Below are positions 52,577 to 62,406 of a DNA stretch of 64,000 nucleotides, one piece after another (positions within the stretch are counted from its first letter, which is position 1; the number at the start of each line of letters is the position of its first letter). A program made the translations under genes and the position numbers. Source of the DNA: Chitinophagaceae bacterium (lineage in GTDB: Bacteria > Bacteroidota > Bacteroidia > Chitinophagales > Chitinophagaceae); NCBI GenBank assembly GCA_016722465.1, contig JADKJC010000013.1:1178001-1242000 (forward strand), written 5' to 3'. A model generated the notes under the pieces. The model saw nothing but the letters and a program-made list of their open reading frames with translations, was not told the DNA's origin and did no database searches.

Positions 52577-55030
52577 ATGCATTCAAAAAACTTTTTCTTA
52601 AACTTAAATAGCATGATAAGAATCCCTGGAATTACAGCAGGTATTCTGTTTATTTTTTTTACTAATACTATTGCTGCCCAAAGCAATAAAATAACGCTTT
52701 CCGGAATTGTAAAAGCAGGCAGCAAAAAAACAGCGCTGGCTTTTGTAAACATTACGGTAAAAAAAAGCACCGACAGTAGTTTTGTAACTGGAACAATTTC
52801 CGATAATGAAGGCCGGTTCAGCATCAACGACCTAACTACCGGCAACTACTACCTGCAATTTTCCTACGCTGGTTTTCTCCCTAAAAGCCAGCCGGTTTTA
52901 ATTGGTTCACTCAGTCCGTTTTTAGATATTGGAACAATAGAACTGCAACAGGACAATCAGCAGCTACAGGAGGTGGTCGTTACTTCCAAACAAGATGATG
53001 TGAGCAACAGGATGGACAAAAAAACATATTCGGTTGCGGCAAACATTACCCAGGGTGGAGGTTCTGTTCTACAGGTATTAAAGAGCCTTCCGGGCATTAC
53101 CAGCAGCCAGGATGGGAAAGTTGAATTAAGGGGCAGTGATAAAGTTGCACTGCTGATTGATGGCAAACAAACTGCATTAACAGGCTTTGGCAGCCAATCC
53201 GGATTAGACAACATTCCGGCATCTGCCATTGAAAGAATTGAGATCATCAATAATCCTTCTGCAAAATATGACGCCAATGGAAATGCAGGCATCATCAACA
53301 TCATTTACAGGAAAAACAACCAGCTGGGGCTTAATGGTAAAGTTGGATTTACAACCGGGCTGGGAGCGCTTTGGATCAAAAAAGAGAACCTGCCAACGAT
53401 CCGGCCACAATACCAGGCTACGCCAAAGGTCAATCCCTCCTTTTCCCTTAACTACCGGAAAAATAAACTGAACGTTTTTTTACAAGCCGATTGGCTGTAT
53501 ACCGAAACATTGAATAAGAATGAATTTGTAACCCGTAGCTATAACGATGGTACCATCATCAATCAACAAACCAAACGCAACAGGAACACTCATTTTTTAA
53601 CAACCAAAACCGGAATAGACTGGAACATCAGCAACCAGGATATGCTAACCCCGTCTGGCCTGTTTCGTATTGAAAAAATCACTGATCGTGGCGACCAGCC
53701 TTTTTTTAATACCGATTTATCCAAAAGAGAGCGGCTTTGGCAGTTCCTGGAAGACGAATTAAAAACAACCGCTGTTGCATCGGCGGCCTATCAGCATAAA
53801 TTTAAACAGGCAGGACACCTGTTGAATATCGGCTTCAATTACACTTTTCACAGGGAAGATGAAAAATATTTCTTTAACAACATCCTGGTTGCATATACAG
53901 GCCTGGATTCTTTTAAACTGCTGTCAGATGAACATGTAGCTGACCTGAATATTGATTATACCAAGCCCCTTATGCATGGCCGGGTCGAGGGTGGCATTAA
54001 ATTCCGTTACAGGGATATACCCACCAATATGCAATTCAGACCAGGCATGAATTCAGCTTTAGACAGCAACGCCGGAGGCGAAGCTACCTATACAGAACTC
54101 ATTCCTGCCTTGTATGGCAATTATGTTTTTGAAAGCGAAAAGATAGAAGCTGAAATTGGACTGAGAATAGAATACGTAGACCTGCAATACAAAGTAAACC
54201 CTAATCACAATACTTACAAAAGCGATGGATACACTTATACACAACCCTTCCCTAATGTCAGGATGGCTTACAAAATCAACGATCAAAATAAAATTTCGTT
54301 GTTTTACAACAGGCGGGTAGACAGGCCAAACGAGGTAGATATCCGCATCTTCCCAAAATATGATGATGCTGAAATTATTAAAGTTGGCAACCCGGCACTG
54401 CGCCCGCAGTTTACCAATACGTTTGAAGTGGGCTATAAAACAAATCTTAAAAAAGGATATTTTTATGGAGCCCTTTACCACCGAAGCACCAATGGAACTA
54501 TCACAAGAATTGCTACACAGGTTCCGCCATCCACATTAATCTATACCGTTTTTCAAAATGCCGGCCACAGCAGTAATACAGGTGTTGAAATAGCGTTGCA
54601 ACAAAACCTGTCAAAGATATTTTCTTTTAATGCCAACGTAAATATTTATCATAACATCATTGATGCGTTTACAGTAGAAAATAAATACCCGGCCGTTTCG
54701 ATCTATACAGCAGCCAGACAGGTTTTTACATCGGGGAATATAAAAGTGAATGGCCTTGCACATTTACCGAAACATACCGACCTGCAACTTACTGCTATCT
54801 ACTTAGCTCCGGACGTAATACCCCAGGGGAAAACCGACAGCAGATTTTCAATAGATATTGGAATGAAAAAACAAATTCAAAAAGGCCACGGAGAACTTTT
54901 TTTTAATGCTACTGATGTTTTCAATACCCTGCGTATCAGGAAAGAAACCAATGGCAGTGGTTTTAAATTAATCAGTACAGACTATTACGAAACCCAGGTA
55001 TTGAGGATTGGATATACCTGTAAGTTTTGA
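52577..55030 (+). CDS. TonB-dependent-receptor-like outer-membrane barrel
   Basis: An 817-residue protein with the same layout as its upstream neighbour: signal peptide, carboxypeptidase-like regulatory domain (LSGIVKAGSKKTALAFVNIT), plug (VLQVLKSLPGITSSQDGKVE, LLIDGKQTALTGFGSQSG, NNPSAKYDANGNAGIINIIY) and a barrel ending RIGYTCKF. It lacks the glycine-rich loop. ATG 52577 or 52613 (MIRIPGITAGILFIFF) may be the start; the second gives a cleaner signal peptide. The two genes run in tandem and probably form one unit. Confidence 0.85.
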   Translation: MHSKNFFLNLNSMIRIPGITAGILFIFFTNTIAAQSNKITLSGIVKAGSKKTALAFVNITVKKSTDSSFVTGTISDNEGRFSINDLTTGNYYLQFSYAGFLPKSQPVLIGSLSPFLDIGTIELQQDNQQLQEVVVTSKQDDVSNRMDKKTYSVAANITQGGGSVLQVLKSLPGITSSQDGKVELRGSDKVALLIDGKQTALTGFGSQSGLDNIPASAIERIEIINNPSAKYDANGNAGIINIIYRKNNQLGLNGKVGFTTGLGALWIKKENLPTIRPQYQATPKVNPSFSLNYRKNKLNVFLQADWLYTETLNKNEFVTRSYNDGTIINQQTKRNRNTHFLTTKTGIDWNISNQDMLTPSGLFRIEKITDRGDQPFFNTDLSKRERLWQFLEDELKTTAVASAAYQHKFKQAGHLLNIGFNYTFHREDEKYFFNNILVAYTGLDSFKLLSDEHVADLNIDYTKPLMHGRVEGGIKFRYRDIPTNMQFRPGMNSALDSNAGGEATYTELIPALYGNYVFESEKIEAEIGLRIEYVDLQYKVNPNHNTYKSDGYTYTQPFPNVRMAYKINDQNKISLFYNRRVDRPNEVDIRIFPKYDDAEIIKVGNPALRPQFTNTFEVGYKTNLKKGYFYGALYHRSTNGTITRIATQVPPSTLIYTVFQNAGHSSNTGVEIALQQNLSKIFSFNANVNIYHNIIDAFTVENKYPAVSIYTAARQVFTSGNIKVNGLAHLPKHTDLQLTAIYLAPDVIPQGKTDSRFSIDIGMKKQIQKGHGELFFNATDVFNTLRIRKETNGSGFKLISTDYYETQVLRIGYTCKF

Positions 55031-55060
55031 TACTGCCTTTTCATTGACTTGAAATGGCCA

Positions 55061-56389
55061 CTATTGTTTTACCAGCTTTCCCGGCCCGGTCATTTTGTAA
55101 ACCCCATCAACATTATTCAGCACAATCGTGTTGCCTTCGTTCCTGCTGACAATATTTCCAAAAATACTGCCGCCATTAATGTTCACTTGTTTCACATCAT
55201 CTTCCAGTAAAATAGCATCTCTTCCACCCGTAGCAATGGCAACTGAATTCATGATGATGCCCGAGGCTAGGTTTCTTTTGTTATAAACCGGATCAACTTT
55301 GCTGCTTCCCAAACTGAGCTGGTATTTATTAGGCAGTTTAAGATTGTAATTCTCACAATAAATACCATTAAACATTACATTGCCCCCTTTAAAAGACAAA
55401 GTACTTTCGCAGAACTCTGCATTCAGGTTGTTTACAATCAACTGGCTACCGGTTAATTCGAGCAAAAGTTTGCAATAGACCCCGGTTATGTTTTGCAACA
55501 GGTTGGAATTGTAATCACGTGTGCAGATTCCTGTATGGCATAATTCAAAGTTGCAGTTGCTTACCGAGCCAAAGTAAGCTGTTTTGAACACCAACCCATA
55601 TCGCAATCCGAAAAAGCTACAATTATCTATTTTAGAATTGGAGCAGAATAATATCACCAGTCCAATCTGTTTGTTACGCATATTTACAGAAGAAGGCGGT
55701 GTTACCCTGGTGCCGGAAAAATAACCCTTCCCATAGATGCCAATATTACTGAACTCATGTGTATATAAATGTGCGGATGGCTGATTGGCTGCACCCATAC
55801 TCCTGATATTATAATAAATGATGGCTGTCAATGTATCTGCTGAAAAATCTCCATATATGCAGGTTCTAACACTGCCTTTTACAATCAGTGGACTGGCACT
55901 TCTTGCAATGCGGTGCTGATCCATATTAAAGGAGGCTGTTTCGGCAAGTTTGCCGGCAAACAATTCCTTTTCATTGATCGTTTTACCGCCTATCACCCAT
56001 TGCCCTGTAATGCGAAAGATGCCGGAAGGAAACTGCAGGATGGTTTGGTTGGCAAGGCAATAGGCTGTAGCAGCATTCAATGCAGGCAGATCGTTGTGAA
56101 CAGCATCTCCTTTTGCGCCCCACCAGCAGGGGTTCACACCTTGTGATTTATCGAAATGCCTTACCCAAAAACCACCCGCCTTTCTTGCCAGCACTACTCC
56201 CCCATCTGCTTTTACGCCACTGTCAAGATGCACAAAAGTACCCCCTGTTTTTAAATCCCTTACAAACACAGTTTCATCAGTTGCATCATAACCTGTCAAC
56301 TTTGCAAGATCATCCACTACCGCATGTTGTGCTTTTATATGGGCAGTAATAAAAACAAAAAGAAAGATCAGTATTTTACGAGGATGCAT
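55061..56389 (-). CDS. secreted right-handed beta-helix protein (pectate-lyase-like fold)
   Basis: A 442-residue exported protein (signal peptide MHPRKILIFLFVFITAHIKAQ). Early residues match the pectate_lyase_3/GH28-like pattern: CWWGAKGDAVHNDLPALNAA, then LQFPSGIFRIT. The body is a series of beta-helix rungs, such as IDNCSFFGLRYGLVFKTA, GSVSNCNFELCHTGICTRDY and LIVNNLNAEFCESTLSFKGG. These folds bind or cut polysaccharides. The motif set lacks a clear catalytic signature, so it may be a binding protein. It is convergent with the upstream receptor gene. Confidence 0.75.
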   Translation of the reverse strand: MHPRKILIFLFVFITAHIKAQHAVVDDLAKLTGYDATDETVFVRDLKTGGTFVHLDSGVKADGGVVLARKAGGFWVRHFDKSQGVNPCWWGAKGDAVHNDLPALNAATAYCLANQTILQFPSGIFRITGQWVIGGKTINEKELFAGKLAETASFNMDQHRIARSASPLIVKGSVRTCIYGDFSADTLTAIIYYNIRSMGAANQPSAHLYTHEFSNIGIYGKGYFSGTRVTPPSSVNMRNKQIGLVILFCSNSKIDNCSFFGLRYGLVFKTAYFGSVSNCNFELCHTGICTRDYNSNLLQNITGVYCKLLLELTGSQLIVNNLNAEFCESTLSFKGGNVMFNGIYCENYNLKLPNKYQLSLGSSKVDPVYNKRNLASGIIMNSVAIATGGRDAILLEDDVKQVNINGGSIFGNIVSRNEGNTIVLNNVDGVYKMTGPGKLVKQ

Positions 56390-56512
56390 GGCATTATTTT
56401 ATAGAGTAACTTACAAACAATTATTTTAATGAAAGTATAAAGTAATAATTTACCGGCAGCATATTTAAGTTAATCTCAAACTGGTTATTTTGCCGGGAGA
56501 AACCATCGCAAT

Positions 56513-56953
56513 ATGAAAAAATCAATTTCACTTATTGTTCTTGCAGGTTTATTACTGTGCAGTTGCAGGCAGAAAACTGATGAAGAAGCAGCCATTAAAA
56601 AATTACTGGAGAAAGAATCTGCCACCTGGCGGTCAGGCGATGTAAAAGCGCATGCAGACTGCTGGCATATACAACCCTACAGCAGGATACTGGTTTCAAC
56701 CGGTGATGGTGTAACCATTGATGTGCCACCTGCTGCAATGATAACCCCTGCAAAGATGGGCAATGGCGGTTCATCCATTAACAGCAATTACAAGATGAGC
56801 ATCAATGGCAATACTGCATGGGTTAGTCACAATGAAGAATCAATTGCAAAAGACGGCAGCAAAACCTACTCCTACGAAATACGCCTGCTGGAAAAAATAA
56901 GCAAGGAATGGAAACTGACGGGGCAATCGATACATATTTATAAGCCGGAATAA
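56513..56953 (+). CDS. small lipoprotein with a SnoaL/NTF2-like domain
   Basis: A 146-residue predicted lipoprotein: MKKSISLIVLAGLLLCSC with lipobox LLCSC. The rest resembles the DUF4440/SnoaL alpha+beta fold: AAIKKLLEKESATWRSGDVK, AHADCWHIQPYSRILVST, and the closing strands YEIRLLEKISKEWKLTGQSI. SnoaL-like proteins include enzymes and ligand-binding proteins. Function unknown. Confidence 0.75.
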   Translation: MKKSISLIVLAGLLLCSCRQKTDEEAAIKKLLEKESATWRSGDVKAHADCWHIQPYSRILVSTGDGVTIDVPPAAMITPAKMGNGGSSINSNYKMSINGNTAWVSHNEESIAKDGSKTYSYEIRLLEKISKEWKLTGQSIHIYKPE

Positions 56954-57081
56954 AAGTATTTTCTGATTGCTGAAGAGGTTGCTTCCAGTATTTGCAACAA
57001 ACAGGTTGCCATGAAATTATTCAGCACAAGAGAGTGACATAACGATGTTCAATAATATTACTAAAGCTGGTTTTCAAAAAA

Positions 57082-57508
57082 TCACTCCGGCTTCTTTCTT
57101 CCGAGCACTTCCACCTTTACCCTGGTAAGCCCTGCCGCAGTATAACCCAGCTTTTTAGCTGCAGTACTGGTAAGGTCCACCACTCTTTTCATACCCGGAT
57201 GAATGCGGTCGTTTACTTTTACAATAACGGCTTTACCGTTACGCAAATTGGTAACCCTTAACCAGGTGCCGAGCTTTACTGCATTACAGGCACAAGTCAT
57301 TTTTTCTGACTGAAAATTTCGCCGCTGGCAGTTTTGCGGCCATTGAATTTATCGGCATAAAACTTGCCTGGCCATAAAATGTTTTTTTATTGAAACCGGT
57401 GGAAGTTTTAGCGATCGTATCCTGCGCTGATAAAGAGTTGCTAACAGCAACCAGTGCAACTATTACAAAACAGGAAAAACACTTTCGAATGGTTTGAATG
57501 TATTTCAT
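57082..57508 (-). pseudogene. rlpA: RlpA-like septal ring lytic transglycosylase domain protein, frameshifted in this sequence
   Basis: RlpA-family proteins have a double-psi beta-barrel domain that binds or cleaves denuded glycan strands of peptidoglycan. The N-terminal piece (57284-57508) has a signal peptide (MKYIQTIRKCFSCFVIVALV) and the start of the domain, TFYGQASF. The next expected residues (YADKFNGRKTASGEIF) lie in the adjacent frame: one A is missing in the run at 57359-57362. The second piece (57082-57300) gives KLGTWLRVTNLRNGKAVIVK, VNDRIHPGMKRVVDLTSTAA and KLGYTAAGLTRVKVEVL. Repaired length is about 140 residues, a short stand-alone form. Confidence 0.85.
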
Positions 57509-57522
57509 ACAGCAATTGCAGG

Positions 57523-59232
57523 TTATTTATCAGTAAAATACTTTTCCCTCAGCGCTTTGTCGTCGCCGTAAATATCTTCATAAAATCTGATCTTACCATC
57601 TTTTCCTTCACAACTGAAATAAGTGATGTATAAATAGACAGGGTTTTTTACAATGATGCGCCGGTTCTTCTTTTCTGCCAATAAGGTTTTTACTGAATCA
57701 ACGGAATACTGAAGTGAGTCGCCGGGCTTAAGATTGATACTATCATTTCTTATTAAGTAGTTGGCCAGCTTTTGCCATTCCTGCACCCTTACGCAACCAT
57801 GGCTGTAGGCTCTTGAACTGTTCTTGAACAAGTAACGCTGGTTGGTATCGTGCAGGTAAACCGCATACGGGTTATTAAAATTAAATTTAAAAATACCCAA
57901 TGCATTGTTATCGCCGCTATTTTGCATCACTTTATACGGAATGCCTTTTGAATACTTACCCCAGTTAACAGAGGATGCACTGATTGTTTCCCCTTTTTCA
58001 TTCATCAGTTTTAGTCCAAGCCTTGATAAATAATTGGGATTGTTTTTCAGTTTGGGCAAATACTGTTTGGCAATGATACTGGTGGGCACCGTCCAGGTGG
58101 GATAGGTAACCATATCAGTAACCACACTATTTAGCTGTGGTGTTGGCGTTGCCGGCTTGCCACAAATGATCCTGGATTCCAATGCCAGCGTATCGGTATC
58201 CCACAGTTGCAGGTAATAACCCGGCAGGTTAACCCAGATAAATTTTTCAGGTAATGAATCCGGTAATTTTTTATACCGGTCTAATGTAATGGCAATTCTT
58301 TTAAAACGCTCAGCGTCGCTGGTATTGAGCGCTTTGATAATGGATGCCGACACCTGCCCATCCTGTTTGACGCCTTTTAGCTTTTGGTACCGCCTGATGG
58401 ATGAATCGAGTTGTGCAGAATCGGGCAGTTTATTGATAAAGCTAATGCACTTGCTTTCATTCAGTCTTTTCTGCAATGTTTTTATAAAGAACAGGGAATC
58501 CTTTGCATCATTCTTTTTATATGGATAAATCACATAGGTATAAGTACGCCTGTCCATACTGTCTAAAAAATGCCTGATGCCTTTCTTCAATTCAAGGTAT
58601 CCCCTGTTCTTTGGTTCAATAGAACTTAAAAATTGATTGAAGGATGGCTGCGACAACAATGACTGTTGTAAAGCAATGAGTGCTTTGGCCTTTTTGGCAG
58701 TATCACTTGCCAGGGCAGTGCTGTCATTAGAAAGTCTTCCGTATTTAAGGTCTTTGATGATGTGGAGACAGGCATCGGTTAACAGCATATCGGCTTTTGA
58801 CCAAAGCACTGCATCCATCCTTTTCAATGAATCTGTATCCAATTGATTTTTTAAGTTGCTGAGCCTGGCAGCCTGGTAATCTTTTGGAAACAACCCATAC
58901 AATTCAGCATCTTTTATAAACCGGAACAATGAATCGGCGAGGGGTTGCCATTTTTCTTTTTTGCTCCATATATTTTTAAATTCATTGCTCTTGTAAAAGC
59001 CATTTACCAGTGCAACCAACTGCAGCTTTGTAGTATCATCAACCCTGCCGTTATGGTTTAATGCAAAGCTCATCAGCTGCTCTATACTGCTGCTGGTGGC
59101 ATCATCTATCTGGTCCGGATTGGCAACGATTTTTTTTTCTGCTGCTTTCGTTCCACCATCATTACAGGATAAAATGAAAAAACATACTACCAACAGGGTA
59201 AAACCAAGTGCTGTAACTTTTTGCTGATACAT
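57523..59232 (-). CDS. L,D-transpeptidase family protein (YcbB/YkuD type)
   Basis: A 569-residue lipoprotein-like protein (hydrophobic start with ILSC). The middle holds a peptidoglycan-binding-like segment and the C-terminal YkuD catalytic domain with the strict motif SHGCVRVQEWQKLANYL (His-Gly-Cys-Val-Arg; catalytic Cys near residue 488) and the upstream YAVYLHDTNQRYLF. These enzymes form 3-3 crosslinks or attach proteins to peptidoglycan. Neighbours on the same strand are RlpA and, divergently, a VanX-like dipeptidase, making a small cell-wall cluster. Confidence 0.92.
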   Translation of the reverse strand: MYQQKVTALGFTLLVVCFFILSCNDGGTKAAEKKIVANPDQIDDATSSSIEQLMSFALNHNGRVDDTTKLQLVALVNGFYKSNEFKNIWSKKEKWQPLADSLFRFIKDAELYGLFPKDYQAARLSNLKNQLDTDSLKRMDAVLWSKADMLLTDACLHIIKDLKYGRLSNDSTALASDTAKKAKALIALQQSLLSQPSFNQFLSSIEPKNRGYLELKKGIRHFLDSMDRRTYTYVIYPYKKNDAKDSLFFIKTLQKRLNESKCISFINKLPDSAQLDSSIRRYQKLKGVKQDGQVSASIIKALNTSDAERFKRIAITLDRYKKLPDSLPEKFIWVNLPGYYLQLWDTDTLALESRIICGKPATPTPQLNSVVTDMVTYPTWTVPTSIIAKQYLPKLKNNPNYLSRLGLKLMNEKGETISASSVNWGKYSKGIPYKVMQNSGDNNALGIFKFNFNNPYAVYLHDTNQRYLFKNSSRAYSHGCVRVQEWQKLANYLIRNDSINLKPGDSLQYSVDSVKTLLAEKKNRRIIVKNPVYLYITYFSCEGKDGKIRFYEDIYGDDKALREKYFTDK

Positions 59233-59328
59233 ATACTACCGGGAATTTATTAGTACTTTTCAAAAACGGATTTTCAGGAAGCTGTTCAGTGGATATTTTA
59301 TTACTACAAATTAACAAATAGATTTTGT

Positions 59329-60015
59329 ATGAAAGTGTTTTATACTATTATTTTTTTGAGCATCGTTTTCTCTGCAGCTTCACAGGATTCGGTTTCCAAC
59401 AAATATGGATTGAAAGTTATCAGCAGCAGCGCTGCCTATAAGAAAAGCATTGTTCAAAAACCCGGCCTTGCAATGACGGATATCAAAGCTGCAATTCCGG
59501 ATATCGAACTTGACCTGCGCTATGCCGGCAGCAATAATTTCACCCGGCGGCAACTATATCCTGCTACAAAAACAACTTACCTGCGACGCAATGCTGTAAT
59601 GGCTTTGAAGCTGGCACAACTGGAGTTAAAAACAAAAGGATTGGGCTTGAAGATATTTGATGCGTATCGCCCTTATTCGGCTACAGAAGCAATGTGGAAG
59701 CTGGTGAAGGATGAACGTTATGCGGCTGACCCTAAAAAAGGCAGTGGGCATAACCGTGCTGTTGCAGTTGACCTCACCATTATTGACCTTACAACAAAAA
59801 AGGAACTGGATATGGGTACAGCTTTCGACAACTTCACCGATTCGGCACATCACGATTTTAAAGACTTGCCTGCACCAGTGTTGCAAAACCGTTCAATGCT
59901 TAAACAAACAATGGAGAATGCAGGATTTAACGCATTGGAAACAGAATGGTGGCATTACAGCTTGCCCAATGTGAACGAATATGACCTGTTGAATTTGAGT
60001 TTTGATCAGTTATAA
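59329..60015 (+). CDS. D-alanyl-D-alanine dipeptidase, VanX/DdpX-like (M15 family)
   Basis: A 228-residue exported protein (signal peptide MKVFYTIIFLSIVFSAASQ). Motifs fit zinc peptidase family M15D: Arg in ELDLRYAGSNNFTRR, the zinc-binding GSGHNRAVAVDLTIID (SxHxxxxAVD) and ETEWWHYSLPN (ExxWH). These hydrolyse free D-Ala-D-Ala. In chromosomal, non-resistance contexts the enzyme probably recycles cell-wall dipeptide. Divergent from the L,D-transpeptidase gene. Confidence 0.9.
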   Translation: MKVFYTIIFLSIVFSAASQDSVSNKYGLKVISSSAAYKKSIVQKPGLAMTDIKAAIPDIELDLRYAGSNNFTRRQLYPATKTTYLRRNAVMALKLAQLELKTKGLGLKIFDAYRPYSATEAMWKLVKDERYAADPKKGSGHNRAVAVDLTIIDLTTKKELDMGTAFDNFTDSAHHDFKDLPAPVLQNRSMLKQTMENAGFNALETEWWHYSLPNVNEYDLLNLSFDQL

Positions 60016-60050
60016 ATAATTTCAAGAAAAGATGCAAAGGAAATCACCTA

Positions 60051-61040
60051 TTAATAAATCCTTCCGATCCTTTGTTCCAGCATCATCAGGTCGGCCAGTA
60101 CAAATGCTGTAACTGCTTCCAGTACCACAGGCACTCTCAATGCAATGCAAAGGTCATGTCTTCCTTTTACTGAAAAAGCCTCCACTTCACCCGTTTCCAC
60201 ATTGAGTGTCTGCTGTTCTTTTGGTGTGGACGAAGTTGGCTTGATTGCAATACGGAAAACCAATTCGTTTCCGTTGCTGATACCTCCGGCAACACCGCCG
60301 CTGTGATTTGTTTTTGTTGTACCATCCGCATGTTGGATCCAGTCGTTGTGTTGGCTGCCAAACATTTTTGCAGCTTCAAAGCCAGTCCCGAATTCAATAC
60401 CACGAACAGCAGGTATGGAAAACACGGCATGGCTCAACGCCGATTCAACGGAATCAAAAAATGGTTCACCCAAACCAATTGGCAAACCAGAAACCCTGCA
60501 TTCCACAATGCCTCCAATGGTATCTTTTGCATCAATGGCTTTTTGCAACCCTTTTTCAATATCAGCTTCACCACCTATTTCCAAAATGGTTGATTCAACT
60601 TTTATGTTACCCAGCATTTTTTTTGCAATTACACCGGCGGCAACCAAACATACTGTCAATCTTCCGCTGAAATGCCCACCGCCACGATAGTCTTCAAAAC
60701 CTCCGAATTTTTTGGCAGCAACAAAATCTGCATGGCCCGGCCTTGGTACTGCCCGTTGTTTTTCGTAATCAGTGCTTCTCGTATTGTTATTGTCAAATAA
60801 GATAGTGATGGGTGCCCCGGTAGTTTTATCATTGAAAACGCCGTTCATGATCCCTGGAATATCATCTTCTTTACGTGGAGTTGTTCCCTTTGCGCCAGGC
60901 TTTCTTCTTTCGATGTCAGTTGTAAAATCGCCTACGGATAATGGCAAGCCTGCAGGGCAACCATCAATATTGATTCCCACACAGGGCCCGTGTGATTCAC
61001 CAAAAATACTAATCCTGAAAATGCGTCCGAAGCTATTCAT
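60051..61040 (-). CDS. aroC: chorismate synthase
   Basis: The last shikimate-pathway enzyme, using FMN to form chorismate from EPSP. The 329-residue protein has the family signatures FGESHGPCVGINIDGCPAG, the RAVPRPGHADFVAAKKFGGF region and the C-terminal GRHDLCIALRVPVVLEAVTA. Slightly shorter than typical forms (about 350-360). It lies 38 bp after aroA in a run aro(DAHP synthase/mutase)-aroB-aroA-aroC on the minus strand. Confidence 0.95.
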   Translation of the reverse strand: MNSFGRIFRISIFGESHGPCVGINIDGCPAGLPLSVGDFTTDIERRKPGAKGTTPRKEDDIPGIMNGVFNDKTTGAPITILFDNNNTRSTDYEKQRAVPRPGHADFVAAKKFGGFEDYRGGGHFSGRLTVCLVAAGVIAKKMLGNIKVESTILEIGGEADIEKGLQKAIDAKDTIGGIVECRVSGLPIGLGEPFFDSVESALSHAVFSIPAVRGIEFGTGFEAAKMFGSQHNDWIQHADGTTKTNHSGGVAGGISNGNELVFRIAIKPTSSTPKEQQTLNVETGEVEAFSVKGRHDLCIALRVPVVLEAVTAFVLADLMMLEQRIGRIY

Positions 61041-61078
61041 ATTTTATTGCTGGCTCCAAAAGAGCCTTTAGTTCATGA

Positions 61079-62380
61079 TTATTTAAAGATACTTTCTATT
61101 TCATTGACTGATGCTCCCAATTGTTTGATGTGCTCATAAAAATCGGGATAGGATTTATTGATGGCTTCCGCCTCTTCAATAATCATTTCACCTGTTGCAC
61201 TCAAAGCTGCTATAGCACAAGCCATGGCGATACGATGATCATGGTGAGAATGCACCGTTGTACCTTTAACCGCATTGCCGCCGTCTACCAGCATCAGGTC
61301 GTCCTGCAATTTTATTACCACCCCCATCTTGCCAAATTCTTCCTGCAATGTCAATCCCCTGTTGCTTTCTTTATGTGCCAGCCTGCTTACACCTTCAATT
61401 ACAGTAGTGCCACTGCAATAAGCTGCCAAAGCAACCAATGGCGGAAAAAGATCGGGGCAATCGGTGGCATTAAAATGAAATGCTTTCAATCCATTAACTC
61501 CTGTTGCAGGAGGACCAATCACAATTTGCTTTTCTTCAATGGAAATATTGCAACCACTTGCAATTAAAGCCTGCAGTATTGCCTTATCAGCCTGGGCTGA
61601 AAATACATCCAGGCCTTTTACTGTGATGTTGCCACTTACTGCCCCGGCTACCAATAAAAAAGCCCCCCCACTCCAATCGCCTTCTACAGTATAGGTAATT
61701 GATCGGTCCGTTGATGGCCCGGCTGGGTTGATAGTAAACGATTCGAAATTATTATTCACAACTTCATATCCAAAATGCTTCATTACCTGCAACGTGAGAC
61801 CGATGTATGGCTTACTCTTTAAATTTATGACTGTGATTGTAACAGGCGATGTTGCTGCTTTTGCAAAAGCCATTAATAACCCGGTGAGAAACTGTGAGCT
61901 TAATGAACCGTCAATTATTATTTCCTTTGCCTGTAGTGGGCCTTTAATTTTAAACGGCAGTCTCCCTTCGTTTGAGTGGATGCTGACACCAAGTTGAGGA
62001 AAGATAGCATCAAAGAAATCCATCGGCCTTGTGAGTAAACTGCCGCTGCCATTAATTGAAATTTCATTAATACTCAAGGCTGCAATAGGCGTAAACATAC
62101 GGATGCCCAATCCACTTTCACCGCAATTCATTTCTCCGGATACAGGATGCACACCGCTGCTATCTATAACTATCTTTTCGTGATTTTGTTCTTTTATCCG
62201 GGCACCCAGGTTCTGTATCACTTCCAAAGCAGCCAGGTCATCATTGCTCCTGCCGGGATTATGAATGATGGTTTCCCCTTCATTCAGCAATGCAGCAGCA
62301 CAGGCCCTTTGCATGGAGCTTTTGGAAGTGGGGGCATTAATGCTGCCTGAAATTATGGAAGGCCCAACTTTTACTATCAT
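61079..62380 (-). CDS. aroA: 3-phosphoshikimate 1-carboxyvinyltransferase (EPSP synthase)
   Basis: Transfers the enolpyruvyl group of PEP to shikimate-3-phosphate. The 433-residue protein shows the split beta-alpha domains: INAPTSKSSMQRACAAALL near the start, NGSGSLLTRPMDFFDAI, a substrate lysine/arginine region SGAFLLVAGAVSGNITV-like, and the late HHDHRIAMACAIAALSATGE with YPDFYEHIKQLG. Normal length. It starts 26 bp after aroB. Confidence 0.95.
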   Translation of the reverse strand: MIVKVGPSIISGSINAPTSKSSMQRACAAALLNEGETIIHNPGRSNDDLAALEVIQNLGARIKEQNHEKIVIDSSGVHPVSGEMNCGESGLGIRMFTPIAALSINEISINGSGSLLTRPMDFFDAIFPQLGVSIHSNEGRLPFKIKGPLQAKEIIIDGSLSSQFLTGLLMAFAKAATSPVTITVINLKSKPYIGLTLQVMKHFGYEVVNNNFESFTINPAGPSTDRSITYTVEGDWSGGAFLLVAGAVSGNITVKGLDVFSAQADKAILQALIASGCNISIEEKQIVIGPPATGVNGLKAFHFNATDCPDLFPPLVALAAYCSGTTVIEGVSRLAHKESNRGLTLQEEFGKMGVVIKLQDDLMLVDGGNAVKGTTVHSHHDHRIAMACAIAALSATGEMIIEEAEAINKSYPDFYEHIKQLGASVNEIESIFK

Positions 62381-62406
62381 AAAAAAATATACTGGTTTTC
62401 ATTCTC

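Noticed and set aside
59329..60015. Vancomycin-resistance vanX
   Set aside because: No vanH, vanA or vanRS genes are nearby; the dipeptidase is more likely chromosomal and used in recycling.
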